Shown here one piece after another: positions 45,552-53,719 of a DNA stretch of 63,505 bases. The notes under the pieces are model-generated. The model did not search any database and had not been told where the DNA came from. It saw only the letters and a program-made list of their open reading frames with translations. Every line of letters starts with the position of its first letter. Positions within the stretch are counted from its first letter, which is position 1. Source of the stretch: a virus; IMG/VR virus record IMGVR_UViG_3300025098_000035, positions 1 to 63,505 of that record; one strand, 5' to 3'. The translations under genes and the position numbers were made by a program.

Positions 45552-46970
45552 ATGGTAGTTATCAAAAATACAGTCGTCGGTCGGTTTAGTACTGACATGC
45601 CCGCAGTAATGGACCATGTGCGTAAGCCGGTGTTCGTTGACAACGCCGTTCATCATGCAAAGGTGGACACGAGTACAGGTGTACAAGCAAAAGTTACCAT
45701 TGAAAATAGTAACGCATCTACTTTTCAAGTCATGCCCGAAACCCGCTATCAAATTGTTGAGGGTGAGTCGTCAATTCAAATCACACATAAAGAAACACCG
45801 GGGCATAGTAGCACCGCAGTACCTTTTTTGGGTGACAATGTATTGAGTTCAACCAACAAACCCATGCTTGTTTACAATGCCGACAACCCCGCCCAACGGC
45901 TATCTATCTCCACGCTTGAATCCAGCACTGTCGGTATTCTTATGAATCTACAAAACATGAAAGGTAAAACACTTAACGACCTTGGTTTCCTTGAGCGTGA
46001 AGTTAAGTTGGGTCAGCCGATTGATGTTGGTTTGCGAACAACAGACATGGCTATCCGTTTAGGTCAGCAAGCAACTACCAGTATGAATAGTTTCAACATT
46101 GGTCGTAGTATGAGTTCCGCAAACAACAACAACGGTCGAAGACTCCACTCTACTCGCTTCCTCGGTCAAGACTTTACAAATGTCAACTTGATGACCGCAC
46201 TACGGTTTATCGGTCGGCATGACAGCCGCATGATACTCATAGACAGATTCGGTAATATGTTGTATGTTCCTATCACATTCAGCGAAGCCACTCGTAGTGT
46301 AAACGCCAACATCCGTTTTGGTTCTAAGCGAACTGACCCTGTGGATAATACACCAAACCGTGTCACTGTACAAGGTCAACCGATGGCATTGAATGACTTG
46401 GTTATCGTTACTGTTGATGACACTGAAAGACAAAGCGGTAACAACGGTGAGATACGAGAAGAACCAGCACCAGTCGTAGATATGACGGTACGCTCAACCA
46501 ACGGGGCAAGAAGAGTCGCTCGTCAAATCCTACGAGGTCATACACTTACAGCGGGTGCAATCAGCAGTAGCGGTCATCCCGGCATCACTGACATGCGACC
46601 GGGTATGACGATTGAGTATGACGGTCGAACTCGTGTCATCACAGAAGCAAGACATATGCCGATAGTAGGTATTACCGACCTTACTATGCTTAACATCGAG
46701 TCGGGTATAGAAGGTGTACTGCAAGGCATTAGTGAAGGGGCAACCGCTGTTTCCAGTGGAGAAGCACCTCTTACTTATGTTCAAATTGTCGAAGAAAACT
46801 TATCCATGTTCGGTAAAATTGAATTGCGTATCACTTCTCAAGTAACCGAGCGAGGTGTTCATACCTCCGCCTTCTTAATCGGAGGGGTTAAAGGCACGAA
46901 GACAAGAGGCAAAATTGGTGGCGAAGGGTTGCCGATAGGTGCGAATAAGACCGAGATTAGGAGATATTGA
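45552..46970 (+). CDS. Probable tail hub / baseplate protein
   Basis: A 472-residue protein. Its length, position near the distal tail genes and mixed beta pattern (RFIGRHDSRMILIDRFGNML, then TVRSTNGARRVARQILRG and MRPGMTIEYDGRTRVITEAR) resemble tail hub proteins of the gpD/gp44 type, where such repeats of an OB-like and alpha-beta domain form the tip ring. Start at ATG 45552 with GGAGGAATC just upstream; an ATG at 45531 lacks a site and lies in the duplicated region. Confidence 0.72.
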   Translation: MVVIKNTVVGRFSTDMPAVMDHVRKPVFVDNAVHHAKVDTSTGVQAKVTIENSNASTFQVMPETRYQIVEGESSIQITHKETPGHSSTAVPFLGDNVLSSTNKPMLVYNADNPAQRLSISTLESSTVGILMNLQNMKGKTLNDLGFLEREVKLGQPIDVGLRTTDMAIRLGQQATTSMNSFNIGRSMSSANNNNGRRLHSTRFLGQDFTNVNLMTALRFIGRHDSRMILIDRFGNMLYVPITFSEATRSVNANIRFGSKRTDPVDNTPNRVTVQGQPMALNDLVIVTVDDTERQSGNNGEIREEPAPVVDMTVRSTNGARRVARQILRGHTLTAGAISSSGHPGITDMRPGMTIEYDGRTRVITEARHMPIVGITDLTMLNIESGIEGVLQGISEGATAVSSGEAPLTYVQIVEENLSMFGKIELRITSQVTERGVHTSAFLIGGVKGTKTRGKIGGEGLPIGANKTEIRRY

Positions 46971-46971
46971 C

Positions 46972-47316
46972 ATGCCTGTATCGAATCACATGCGCCGTTT
47001 GCTCTTACAGACTATCGCTGATACTATCAACGAAGTAGTGGTAGGTTTCGACGGAACACCGGCTACTGCGGAGGATGGTGCGGCGGGTCGCCCTGCTATC
47101 GTTCTCACACCGACAGTGACGATTATTGATGACACTGCTCTACTTATCGAAGCATCAATGAGTATTGATGACACATTCACTGATAGCATCCGTGAGGTGT
47201 ACATACAAAATCGTACCACCTCCGACTTCACACCTGTCGCTCGTTATACAACAAAACCGATTATCAAGACATCGGCAAACGAAATTAACATTGAAATACT
47301 CATAGAGGTGGCATAG
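46972..47316 (+). CDS. Small tail protein, unrecognised
   Basis: A 114-residue protein, start at 46972 with GGAGATATT seven bases before. It has an N-terminal helix (NHMRRLLLQTIADTIN) and then beta strands (SIREVYIQNRTTS, NEINIEILIEVA), a compact alpha-beta protein like the small adaptor proteins between baseplate and fibre. An ATG at 46939 inside the hub gene is less likely. Exact role unknown. Confidence 0.75.
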   Translation: MPVSNHMRRLLLQTIADTINEVVVGFDGTPATAEDGAAGRPAIVLTPTVTIIDDTALLIEASMSIDDTFTDSIREVYIQNRTTSDFTPVARYTTKPIIKTSANEINIEILIEVA

Positions 47317-47317
47317 A

Positions 47318-48865
47318 ATGGGAAACGGTAATCCAGTATCGGGGCATACGAATCATAACTTGACAGTAGCGACAGCAACGAATGTTGACGGCTTAGGTGA
47401 CGGCGACCATATCCTGTCACCCACACTCACCAACATGGTAGAGGGTATTCACGGTAATGGTGTTATCATGTATGATGATACATCGGGTGGAGAAGGTGAT
47501 AGAAACATTCCCGCAAATATACCCGGTGCTGTCAATTACGCAAGTGGAACTACTTTTACTGTTAAAGGGGGCTATGCTGTACTTGATGGTATCATGTATC
47601 AATTCGCAGGTGGTGTAGGTGCAACAACAACATACACCCTCAACACGAGTAGTGCAAGTGCGACTGGCTCGCCTACTGCTCTTACCAGTGGTAAAGAAGC
47701 ATTAGTTGTAGTGTATGTTTCCGCTGATAATACTTCTACTGTTAAAAATATTTATTGGGAATTAGGAACTGCTATTACTGCCGGTACAAACAGTTACCCT
47801 GCTACTCCCACAGGATTCCTTAACACACCTACCGCAACAGGTAGTAGTGCATTAGCAAACACTCAAACAGTTGTTCTCGCTGTATTGCGTGTAGTGTATG
47901 ATGCAGGAGGTGATGACCTCAAATTATCAATCACAGAAGTAAATGATAAGCGGGTATTTGTTCGACCATCACCTATGTACTTCTCACCTGTTACCAGTGG
48001 AGATGTAGCATCAACCGATGAACTGCTTGACCTTGACGCTTTTCACAGTGGGATAGGTAATGGTGCTTTAGGTGCATCACGCTTTGGTGCAATGTGGCAA
48101 TCATTCGGTGCGGCTGTGACAGGTGCTACTGTACCCGATGATAACAAAGACACATTATACTACAGCGGCACACACGCCGCACGATACACCCGTTCAGTTT
48201 TCAACCGTGTATTGACAAGTACAGCAACAAGTATCACACTTAAATCAACTGATGCGAATATCCTACTCTTGACCCCCAGTGGTAATGCTACTGTAACTAC
48301 AAGTGGTTCATTCCCTGCTGGTTACATCATAGAAGTAAGAAACCTTCACGCAACCCGCACTGTTACTTTTGTTCGTAGCAGTAGTTACACTGTAAACGGT
48401 GGCACTCTTACGAGATTTATTTGCACTACGAGTCATGCTTCTACACCTGTATTTAGTGTACTATCCGATGATTCGGGCGGTGGTGGCACTGCCCCGGCTA
48501 TTGAAGACAACAGTGGAACGCCTGTGTTTGCTTCGGGGATAACCAAAGCAGAAGTGCTGACACTACTCAATGTTGAAGACGGTGCGGATGTGACTGATGC
48601 AACAAATGTCACTGCGGCGGGTGCGCTCATGGATAGTGAAGTTACCAACCTCGCCCAAGTCAAAGCATTCAACTCCGCCGACTACGCTACTGCGGCTCAA
48701 GGTGTTTTAGCCGCCGCCGCTTTGCCAGCCGGACAAGGTGGTGCTGAACCATACAACCCCGGCGCAGGTGCAGGTAATTGGGCGGGCGGCCCTCCCCCCG
48801 ATTTAGAGACAGCAATACAACGATTAGCGGCGCAACTCTTCACATTAGGAGGGCCGATACCATGA
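47318..48865 (+). CDS. Tail fibre protein
   Basis: A 515-residue protein rich in Thr, Ser, Gly and Ala. The C-terminal part has LLNVEDGADVTDATNV followed by AAGALMDSEV, a pattern very common in tail fibres and collar proteins of tailed phages, and ends in a Gly/Pro-rich stretch and a final helix. The N-terminal 120 residues look like a particle-binding domain. As the last large gene of the virion block it probably forms an accessory fibre together with the giant adhesin. Confidence 0.82.
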   Translation: MGNGNPVSGHTNHNLTVATATNVDGLGDGDHILSPTLTNMVEGIHGNGVIMYDDTSGGEGDRNIPANIPGAVNYASGTTFTVKGGYAVLDGIMYQFAGGVGATTTYTLNTSSASATGSPTALTSGKEALVVVYVSADNTSTVKNIYWELGTAITAGTNSYPATPTGFLNTPTATGSSALANTQTVVLAVLRVVYDAGGDDLKLSITEVNDKRVFVRPSPMYFSPVTSGDVASTDELLDLDAFHSGIGNGALGASRFGAMWQSFGAAVTGATVPDDNKDTLYYSGTHAARYTRSVFNRVLTSTATSITLKSTDANILLLTPSGNATVTTSGSFPAGYIIEVRNLHATRTVTFVRSSSYTVNGGTLTRFICTTSHASTPVFSVLSDDSGGGGTAPAIEDNSGTPVFASGITKAEVLTLLNVEDGADVTDATNVTAAGALMDSEVTNLAQVKAFNSADYATAAQGVLAAAALPAGQGGAEPYNPGAGAGNWAGGPPPDLETAIQRLAAQLFTLGGPIP

Positions 48866-49002
48866 TGAGATGGACTAAGAAAGGGGATATGATATATGGG
48901 CGATTCAAAATAGAAGAAAGAAAATTATTTTCATTTACTTTCACTGTTATTTTTCTTAATTGCTGTGTCTTGCCAATAATGACCGCATCGCCTACATTGT
49001 AG
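48862..49002 (+). CDS. Possible 46-residue membrane peptide
   Basis: An ATGA overlap with the fibre gene stop and GGAGGG upstream offer a good start at 48862. The product has a charged N-terminus (MMRWTKKGDMIYGRFKIEER) and one hydrophobic helix (FSFTFTVIFLNCCVLPIM), like a small membrane or holin-type protein. Against it: it overlaps the 3' end of the leftward zinc-ribbon gene by 72 bases and crosses the likely termination zone. Weak call. Confidence 0.35.
   Translation: MMRWTKKGDMIYGRFKIEERKLFSFTFTVIFLNCCVLPIMTASPTL
48905..48960. terminator. T-rich tracts between converging gene blocks
   Basis: The junction of the rightward and leftward blocks is rich in T on both strands: GTTATTTTTCTT around 48946-48957 on the top strand and TTTTCTTTCTTCTATTTT (48908-48925) on the other. 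Archaeal RNA polymerase stops at such tracts without a hairpin, so both transcripts may end here. No stem-loop was seen. Confidence 0.35.
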
Positions 49003-49116
49003 TAACAGGAAACGCTCACGCTCATCATCAAGGAATCGAGCCGATATGCGTCGGGCTATGTGCCAATGAGCGCAAGCCCTACACTTTACTTTTAACTTCT
49101 CTATTAGCCGCCCCAT
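48931..49116 (-). CDS. TFS-like zinc ribbon (transcript cleavage factor type)
   Basis: A 61-residue protein made of one zinc ribbon: CRAC, 25 residues, CRRCGHYW. Between them is LDDERER, whose Asp-Glu pair lies 16-17 residues after the second Cys, the place of the catalytic DE pair in the C-terminal domain of archaeal TFS and eukaryotic TFIIS; the aromatic residue after CGH also fits. That domain enters the RNA polymerase channel and triggers transcript cleavage. The usual N-terminal zinc domain is absent. Start at 49116 avoids a long overlap with the 38-residue gene; ATGs at 49143 and 49167 are in frame. A viral modifier of host RNA polymerase is a reasonable inference. Confidence 0.68.
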   Translation of the reverse strand: MGRLIEKLKVKCRACAHWHIARRISARFLDDERERFLLLQCRRCGHYWQDTAIKKNNSESK

Positions 49117-49195
49117 CGTAACAAGCCTCGCAAAAATCTCCATCAACAAGAACCTTACAAGGCTCATCGCAGAATACGCATATGTAAGTCGTCAT
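49079..49195 (-). CDS. 38-residue zinc-ribbon micro-protein
   Basis: Its ATG overlaps the thermosome stop codon (ATGA, 49192-49195). The product is [20 protein letters not shown] followed by FCEACYDG and a short basic tail, with CVFC and CEAC pairs for one zinc ion. The frame ends at TAG inside the start region of the TFS-like gene. Similar tiny zinc ribbons follow many viral operon genes; role unknown. The overlap geometry and complete ribbon support it. Confidence 0.62.
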   Translation of the reverse strand: MTTYICVFCDEPCKVLVDGDFCEACYDGAANREVKSKV

Positions 49196-50703
49196 TGAGG
49201 TGGCCTTCGTGCTATTATATCGTCAATACGGAGTATTGAATTAGTGACTTCACTGGCACTTAGTACTGCTTGACGAACCAGTTCTGTAGGCTCATAAACA
49301 CCAAGTTCCATCATATTACATACACCGCCGTTGTGTACATCCGGCCCGATTTCACGGTTGCCCTGTAGGATTTCGTGGCGAATAGCAAGTACGGTGTCGA
49401 GTGGGTCATGCCCCGCATTTTCGGCAATAGTGGCAGGAATGCACTCTAATGCGTCTGCAAAGGCTTCTATTGCCATCTGCGCTCTACCACCTATCTGTGC
49501 CGCATGTTGGCGTAGGTGAGCCGACATACGAGCGTATGCGTTTCCACCACCAACAACAAAGTTGCCGTTCTTTAACACTAAAGAAACTACACCGAGTGCA
49601 TCATCAAATCCACGCTCAACTTCTTCAAGCGTGTGAGATGTTGCACCCCTTAGCACGAGTGTTGCCTCATCGCTCTTGACATCACCTTGAACGAAGAGAT
49701 ACCAAACATCGTTATGCTTCTGTCGCTCTACGATACATTCTGTGTGTCCTTCTACCTCTTCGGGTGTTTGATAGATAGTAGCACCTGTAACTCTACTCAA
49801 TGAGCGAAGTGTTGATTCGGGTACTCTACGAGCAACCATAATGTTATGCTTCTTGAGGTGAGCGCATACATGGTCGTTGACGGCATCACGGACAAAAACA
49901 ACACCACCTTTCGGTAATACTTTCACAAGTAATTTAGCCGTTGAGATGAGGTTTGCTTTACCCGACGATTTGTATGATTGGAATGATTGAGCATCAAGTT
50001 GTACCTGTACATTGTCTTCACTCTTTTCATTCTCAAGCCCAGTATTCAACAACACTACATTCGAGTAAGCATCCTCGCCTTCAAGCACATAATCCTTGTT
50101 TACAATCGAACCTTCGTAAAGGTAGGAGTCATCAAGTGAACCGCCGGGGAATGAAACAACCTTGACGCTTTCAGCATCACCGGCTTTTTCGACAGCGGCT
50201 ACGCAAAGTTCAGCAACAGCATTAAGTGAGTTCTCAAGTGCTTTACCAGTGATAGCAGTTTTAGCCACCGATACCAGTACATCACGCTTATCACTTGTCA
50301 GTGATATATTAGTGCGAAGGTATTCAATAGCCATTTGAGATGCCTCGTGATAACCACGACAAATTACATTAGGGTGCAATCCCTTCTCAAACAGCGTTTC
50401 ACTGTTACCAAGTAGTTGACCTGCAAGAATGACAGTACTCGTTGTACCGTCATAGCACAGGTTTTCTTGAGTCTTCGCTACTTCAACAATCATTTTACCA
50501 CCGGGGTGTGATACATCAAGTTCACGCAGGATAGTAGCACCATCGTTTGTAACGATAACACCGCCTCCACCATCAACCATCAGTTTATCCATTCCCATAG
50601 GGCCAAGCGTTGATTTGACGGTATCTGCTACCGTCTTTGCCGCCCGTATGTTGTGTATCTGTGCTTTACTTTTCGTACTTTCAATCTCCGTCATATCTAC
50701 CAT
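49192..50703 (-). CDS. Thermosome subunit (group II chaperonin)
   Basis: A 503-residue chaperonin that would form a double-ring, lidded folding chamber using ATP. Clear motifs: [11 protein letters not shown] from residue 34, NDGATIL at 53-59, YDGTTS at 84-89 (usual GDGTTS; the key Asp85 is kept, Gly is Tyr), GGGNAYARM near 385, and [11 protein letters not shown] further on. It is somewhat shorter than the ~545-residue cellular proteins and lacks the Gly-Met-rich C-terminus. The sequence is divergent, as expected for a viral gene. It may form its own ring, possibly dedicated to virion proteins such as the 6,115-residue adhesin, or join host rings. Start overlaps the exonuclease stop. Confidence 0.95.
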   Translation of the reverse strand: MVDMTEIESTKSKAQIHNIRAAKTVADTVKSTLGPMGMDKLMVDGGGGVIVTNDGATILRELDVSHPGGKMIVEVAKTQENLCYDGTTSTVILAGQLLGNSETLFEKGLHPNVICRGYHEASQMAIEYLRTNISLTSDKRDVLVSVAKTAITGKALENSLNAVAELCVAAVEKAGDAESVKVVSFPGGSLDDSYLYEGSIVNKDYVLEGEDAYSNVVLLNTGLENEKSEDNVQVQLDAQSFQSYKSSGKANLISTAKLLVKVLPKGGVVFVRDAVNDHVCAHLKKHNIMVARRVPESTLRSLSRVTGATIYQTPEEVEGHTECIVERQKHNDVWYLFVQGDVKSDEATLVLRGATSHTLEEVERGFDDALGVVSLVLKNGNFVVGGGNAYARMSAHLRQHAAQIGGRAQMAIEAFADALECIPATIAENAGHDPLDTVLAIRHEILQGNREIGPDVHNGGVCNMMELGVYEPTELVRQAVLSASEVTNSILRIDDIIARRPPQ

Positions 50704-51302
50704 TCCACTTCTATTTTTACTATTTCGCCTGTATCTAATTGTCTTGATTTGATATAGCCTTCACTCTTTCCAAATTGATACAAGTCGAATGTTAATTGAG
50801 CATCGCTAAGGCAGTATTTGGCTACCTCATCGAACTTACCTGCTCTCCATGCTAAGGGGGCATCCTCACTGTTCATAAGTTTATTGTCCTCTAAAGTGGT
50901 CTTTGTCAGCATTCCCAGTGTTGTTGATACCTTACCAACGGCAGTTGCCGCCTTCTGTACCAAGTGCTTCGTGTCAATGACAGCATCGGCTTTACCGAGT
51001 ATATCACCGGCTGTCCAACAGTCAAGTGCATCACGCAGTACAGGTAAATCGAATCCTTTGATGTTATGACCGATGACAACGCCACCGCCAGCAACATGCT
51101 TTGCTAAGTCCTCGCCCAGTGTACGAGGGTGAAGTTCTTTCACTGTGGCATCAATGTCGAGTGACTTGTTACAATATACCGTTCCATCGTTGCCGTTCCA
51201 TGTAGCGACCACTGTAGGCTCAAAGGAGGCGGTCTTATCCCATCCTCCAATCTCCCACGAGTAATTACCTGTTTCAATATCTAATGCCATTATGTTACTC
51301 AT
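50697..51302 (-). CDS. DEDDy-type 3'-5' exonuclease
   Basis: A 201-residue RNase H-fold exonuclease. Motif I ALDIETG supplies Asp8 and Glu10, motif [14 protein letters not shown] supplies Asp85, and motif [11 protein letters not shown] supplies Tyr163 and Asp167, the DEDDy arrangement of DnaQ-like and PolB-type proofreading nucleases. Likely role is removal of 3' ends during viral replication or recombination, or host DNA breakdown. It stands alone although the viral PolB has its own exonuclease domain. Its start overlaps the AAA+ ATPase stop by ATGA. Confidence 0.9.
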   Translation of the reverse strand: MSNIMALDIETGNYSWEIGGWDKTASFEPTVVATWNGNDGTVYCNKSLDIDATVKELHPRTLGEDLAKHVAGGGVVIGHNIKGFDLPVLRDALDCWTAGDILGKADAVIDTKHLVQKAATAVGKVSTTLGMLTKTTLEDNKLMNSEDAPLAWRAGKFDEVAKYCLSDAQLTFDLYQFGKSEGYIKSRQLDTGEIVKIEVEW

Positions 51303-52708
51303 TTCTTAGCCACCTTATGTCTGTAGTAAACCCGCTTACCTTGTTTACGGTTTACAAATACCTTACTACTATAGTCTTTAAAGTGTCTTTGGGCTGTGCT
51401 TTTACTTACACCTGTATCAGCCATGTATGTATTCCATACGGCTGACTGTCTGCACCAACCATCGCCGTGACCTTCAAGTTCGTAACCTGCACATTGCTCG
51501 TATGCTTTCTGCATGTCACCAAGGATTTTACCTTCTTTGGCTTTGTTACCACCAATTTCAACTGAATCCTCAAGCCAAGAGATGAGGTTTTGAAACAAGT
51601 CAATCAGTATCTCGTGAGCCATATCTACATGCTCATCATTAATCTCCCATGACTCATCAAGTAGTGCCATGTGAAGTGAGATGATGCCAAGGTAGTTCTC
51701 AATACCGGGCGTGAATGATGCTACAATCTCCGACATAGATGGGTTCATGTCCATCAGTAAACCGTAGATGTCTTCGGATGCTTGATACAATGCGGTGGTA
51801 TAATTCAAACTTGGTTTGAACATATCCCACATATGACGCTGTACAATTTCTTCTCGCTCATCATCAGTCATTTCACCCCACTGTGTGAATGTTACTTCAC
51901 TCATGTTGAGTAAGCGGTCACGAATACGCTTTTCTGTATTCTTGAAGTAATCGCAAATGTCATCCTTAGACAAATCGTTCTCTTCGGGCTTCTGCCAAAA
52001 AGTTCCAAGACGGGTAGTACTCACTTCTTGTCGCATACCCATGTCCCAGTGCGCCCAGTAAAGCAGGACACGCTGAAAAATACCCTTTGTTAATACATAA
52101 TCCTTGACACCCTTCGGTGGATAAGTAGTAATCCAAAGAGACACTAAAGAATCACACTCAATTTTATTCCCCTTCATGTGCTTTACCAGTACATTGCTGT
52201 TGCTACCCACTGCGTTACACGCTGTCTGTAGATACAATACTGTTTCTTGGCTGTGTTTATTGGGGGTGAGAAGGATTGAACCTTCATCGAAATTGATAGC
52301 CTTGCGACCTGCGAGTAAACCCGGAACGGTTTCAAACTCACCCGTAGGTTTCATGTTTTCATCAAGCACTGCATTGGTAGAACCAATCAAACCTGCATCT
52401 GTACCCGAAGCAAACGAATCATAAGGTACTTCGATTTGTTCCATGATGTCACTAATGAAGTTCCATGCTATGGACTTACCAGTACGAGAAGGTTGAATCC
52501 AAAATACATGCACACGAGGGTCAAGGTGAGAATCACCAGTAGGAATGCGAATGTAAGGTAGAGCCACTTGCCCTTGAATGAAAAAGAAAGACAGTAAGCC
52601 CGGAATCTCATTCATCATCGAAGTTCGTGAAAAGTGGTGTAAATACCCTTCAAGAACAGGAAACTTTTGTACGGCCTTGTAATTTGATAATTGTGTCATG
52701 GTTTTCAT
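51299..52708 (-). CDS. AAA+ ATPase with winged-helix C-terminus, probable replicative helicase
   Basis: A 469-residue ATPase. Walker A PSRTGKS is at 73-79 (Lys78), Walker B INFDEG at 138-143, a sensor-like SLWITTYPP follows at 190-198, and an arginine-finger candidate is Arg213 in GIFQRVLL. The last 60 residues (DTGVSKSTAQRHFKDY then KQGKRVYYRH) form a winged helix. This layout recalls MCM-like and DUF3987-type helicases of archaeal viruses and plasmids; with polymerase, primase and clamp nearby, the replicative helicase is the natural inference. The gene is preceded by a TATA-like box only about 20 bases upstream, so its transcript may be nearly leaderless. Confidence 0.8.
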   Translation of the reverse strand: MKTMTQLSNYKAVQKFPVLEGYLHHFSRTSMMNEIPGLLSFFFIQGQVALPYIRIPTGDSHLDPRVHVFWIQPSRTGKSIAWNFISDIMEQIEVPYDSFASGTDAGLIGSTNAVLDENMKPTGEFETVPGLLAGRKAINFDEGSILLTPNKHSQETVLYLQTACNAVGSNSNVLVKHMKGNKIECDSLVSLWITTYPPKGVKDYVLTKGIFQRVLLYWAHWDMGMRQEVSTTRLGTFWQKPEENDLSKDDICDYFKNTEKRIRDRLLNMSEVTFTQWGEMTDDEREEIVQRHMWDMFKPSLNYTTALYQASEDIYGLLMDMNPSMSEIVASFTPGIENYLGIISLHMALLDESWEINDEHVDMAHEILIDLFQNLISWLEDSVEIGGNKAKEGKILGDMQKAYEQCAGYELEGHGDGWCRQSAVWNTYMADTGVSKSTAQRHFKDYSSKVFVNRKQGKRVYYRHKVAKK

Positions 52709-52724
52709 CTCTCATTTCTTTTAG

Positions 52725-52737
52725 TATTTATATATGA
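52725..52737 (-). promoter_or_regulatory. TATA-like promoter element before the AAA+ ATPase gene
   Basis: On the leftward strand the sequence TCATATATAAATA lies in the 31-base gap between the XPF-like gene and the AAA+ ATPase gene, centred about 23 bases before the ATG. This matches the archaeal TATA box and its normal distance to the start of transcription, giving a nearly leaderless mRNA. It suggests that the ATPase-exonuclease-thermosome group has its own promoter. Confidence 0.55.
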
Positions 52738-52739
52738 TT

Positions 52740-53435
52740 TTACCGTTTGACCTTTCTTTCTTGCTTTACAGGGTCTTCACTTGTAAGTATTTTAATAAGT
52801 AATTTTCTTCTTACCTCGCCTAAGCCTTTGATTTGCTTAAGTGATTCGGGAAAGCACATTTCTTCTATGTTACCGCATGATTCTAAGAGGCGTTCCGCTA
52901 CTTCACGCCCTACACCCGGAACAGTCATTATCATGTCCAAGCGTAGGTCGTTACTCGCTACCCTACGGATTGATTGCGCCCCATGCTTACTCGCTGGCTT
53001 GTGTAACTTGTCATGTAATTTTACTACGAAAAGAGCCGCACTACTTACATCGGGTGTGAAGAAAACTTGGCATTCAAAATCACTCATTATCCGAGCGATA
53101 GTACCAGTCAGTTCACTTTGCACCTTGGAGTAACTTACCTTCTTACCGTTGCGTTTAGCCATAGTAACATACTTTTCAATTGAGCCGTGAATGACAAGAA
53201 AGAACCGTTCAAAGTTTGCATCCATGTTGTCAAGTTGTCTCCACAGGTGGCCGGAGTGTGACGACTGAAACAGGTCGGGAATACTTTTAGCCTCAACTAA
53301 AGCACCGCCTAATTGATAATCGCCTACCACCAATGTTTGTCTTACGACAGTAAGACCGGCCTTCTTCGCTTTACGCTCAATAGATTCACACAGTGAACCT
53401 CTTTCGTTGCTATCAATTATCAAGTCCGGCTTCAT
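52740..53435 (-). CDS. XPF/ERCC4-type structure-specific nuclease with HhH domain
   Basis: A 231-residue nuclease that would cut branched DNA such as forks and flaps. From the ATG at 53435, residues about 5-54 carry LIIDSNERG, VGDY (Asp39) and VEAKSIPD (Glu48, Lys50, Asp54), the ERCC4 pattern GDx(n)ERKxxxD with Ala in place of Arg. The C-terminal part has a helix-hairpin-helix pair (MTVPGVGREVAERLL, QIKGLGEVRRKLLI). No helicase domain is present, so it is the short archaeal/viral form, and family members usually dimerise and bind PCNA. Start preceded by GGGGGT; overlaps the previous gene by 23 bases. Confidence 0.9.
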   Translation of the reverse strand: MKPDLIIDSNERGSLCESIERKAKKAGLTVVRQTLVVGDYQLGGALVEAKSIPDLFQSSHSGHLWRQLDNMDANFERFFLVIHGSIEKYVTMAKRNGKKVSYSKVQSELTGTIARIMSDFECQVFFTPDVSSAALFVVKLHDKLHKPASKHGAQSIRRVASNDLRLDMIMTVPGVGREVAERLLESCGNIEEMCFPESLKQIKGLGEVRRKLLIKILTSEDPVKQERKVKR

Positions 53436-53715
53436 TTGCCAACCCCCATACCATGATGTCATAATGACCCGATACACCACTTGATACCTTTTCACTACCT
53501 ATTTTTACGAACTCTTTGTTACGACTTAGAATGTTACCTAAACGAGTCATACCCGGACACCACCGAGGCCATGTTCGATGTAATGCTTGATGAATCTCAA
53601 TAGTGTTCATTTCACATTCGTCTTGAAGTAATTTAACAACTCTTTTAATTGTGTTAATGTTGCGTCTTTTTTTAGGCTTAATTTTATCGTCATGTGCGTC
53701 GAATATGTTACTCAT
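53413..53715 (-). CDS. Winged-helix DNA-binding protein
   Basis: A 100-residue protein, start at 53715 preceded by GGAGTGATATT. Residues about 18-95 read as a winged helix: NTIKRVVKLLQDE, MNTIEIHQALHRTW, PGMTRLGNILSRNKEF, then a wing VKIGSEKVSSG and GHYDIMVWGL. The pattern resembles small archaeal transcription regulators or replication accessory factors. It is placed between primase and XPF nuclease. The longer in-frame start at 53802 overlaps the primase gene and has no ribosome site. Confidence 0.78.
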   Translation of the reverse strand: MSNIFDAHDDKIKPKKRRNINTIKRVVKLLQDECEMNTIEIHQALHRTWPRWCPGMTRLGNILSRNKEFVKIGSEKVSSGVSGHYDIMVWGLANEAGLDN

Positions 53716-53719
53716 AATA

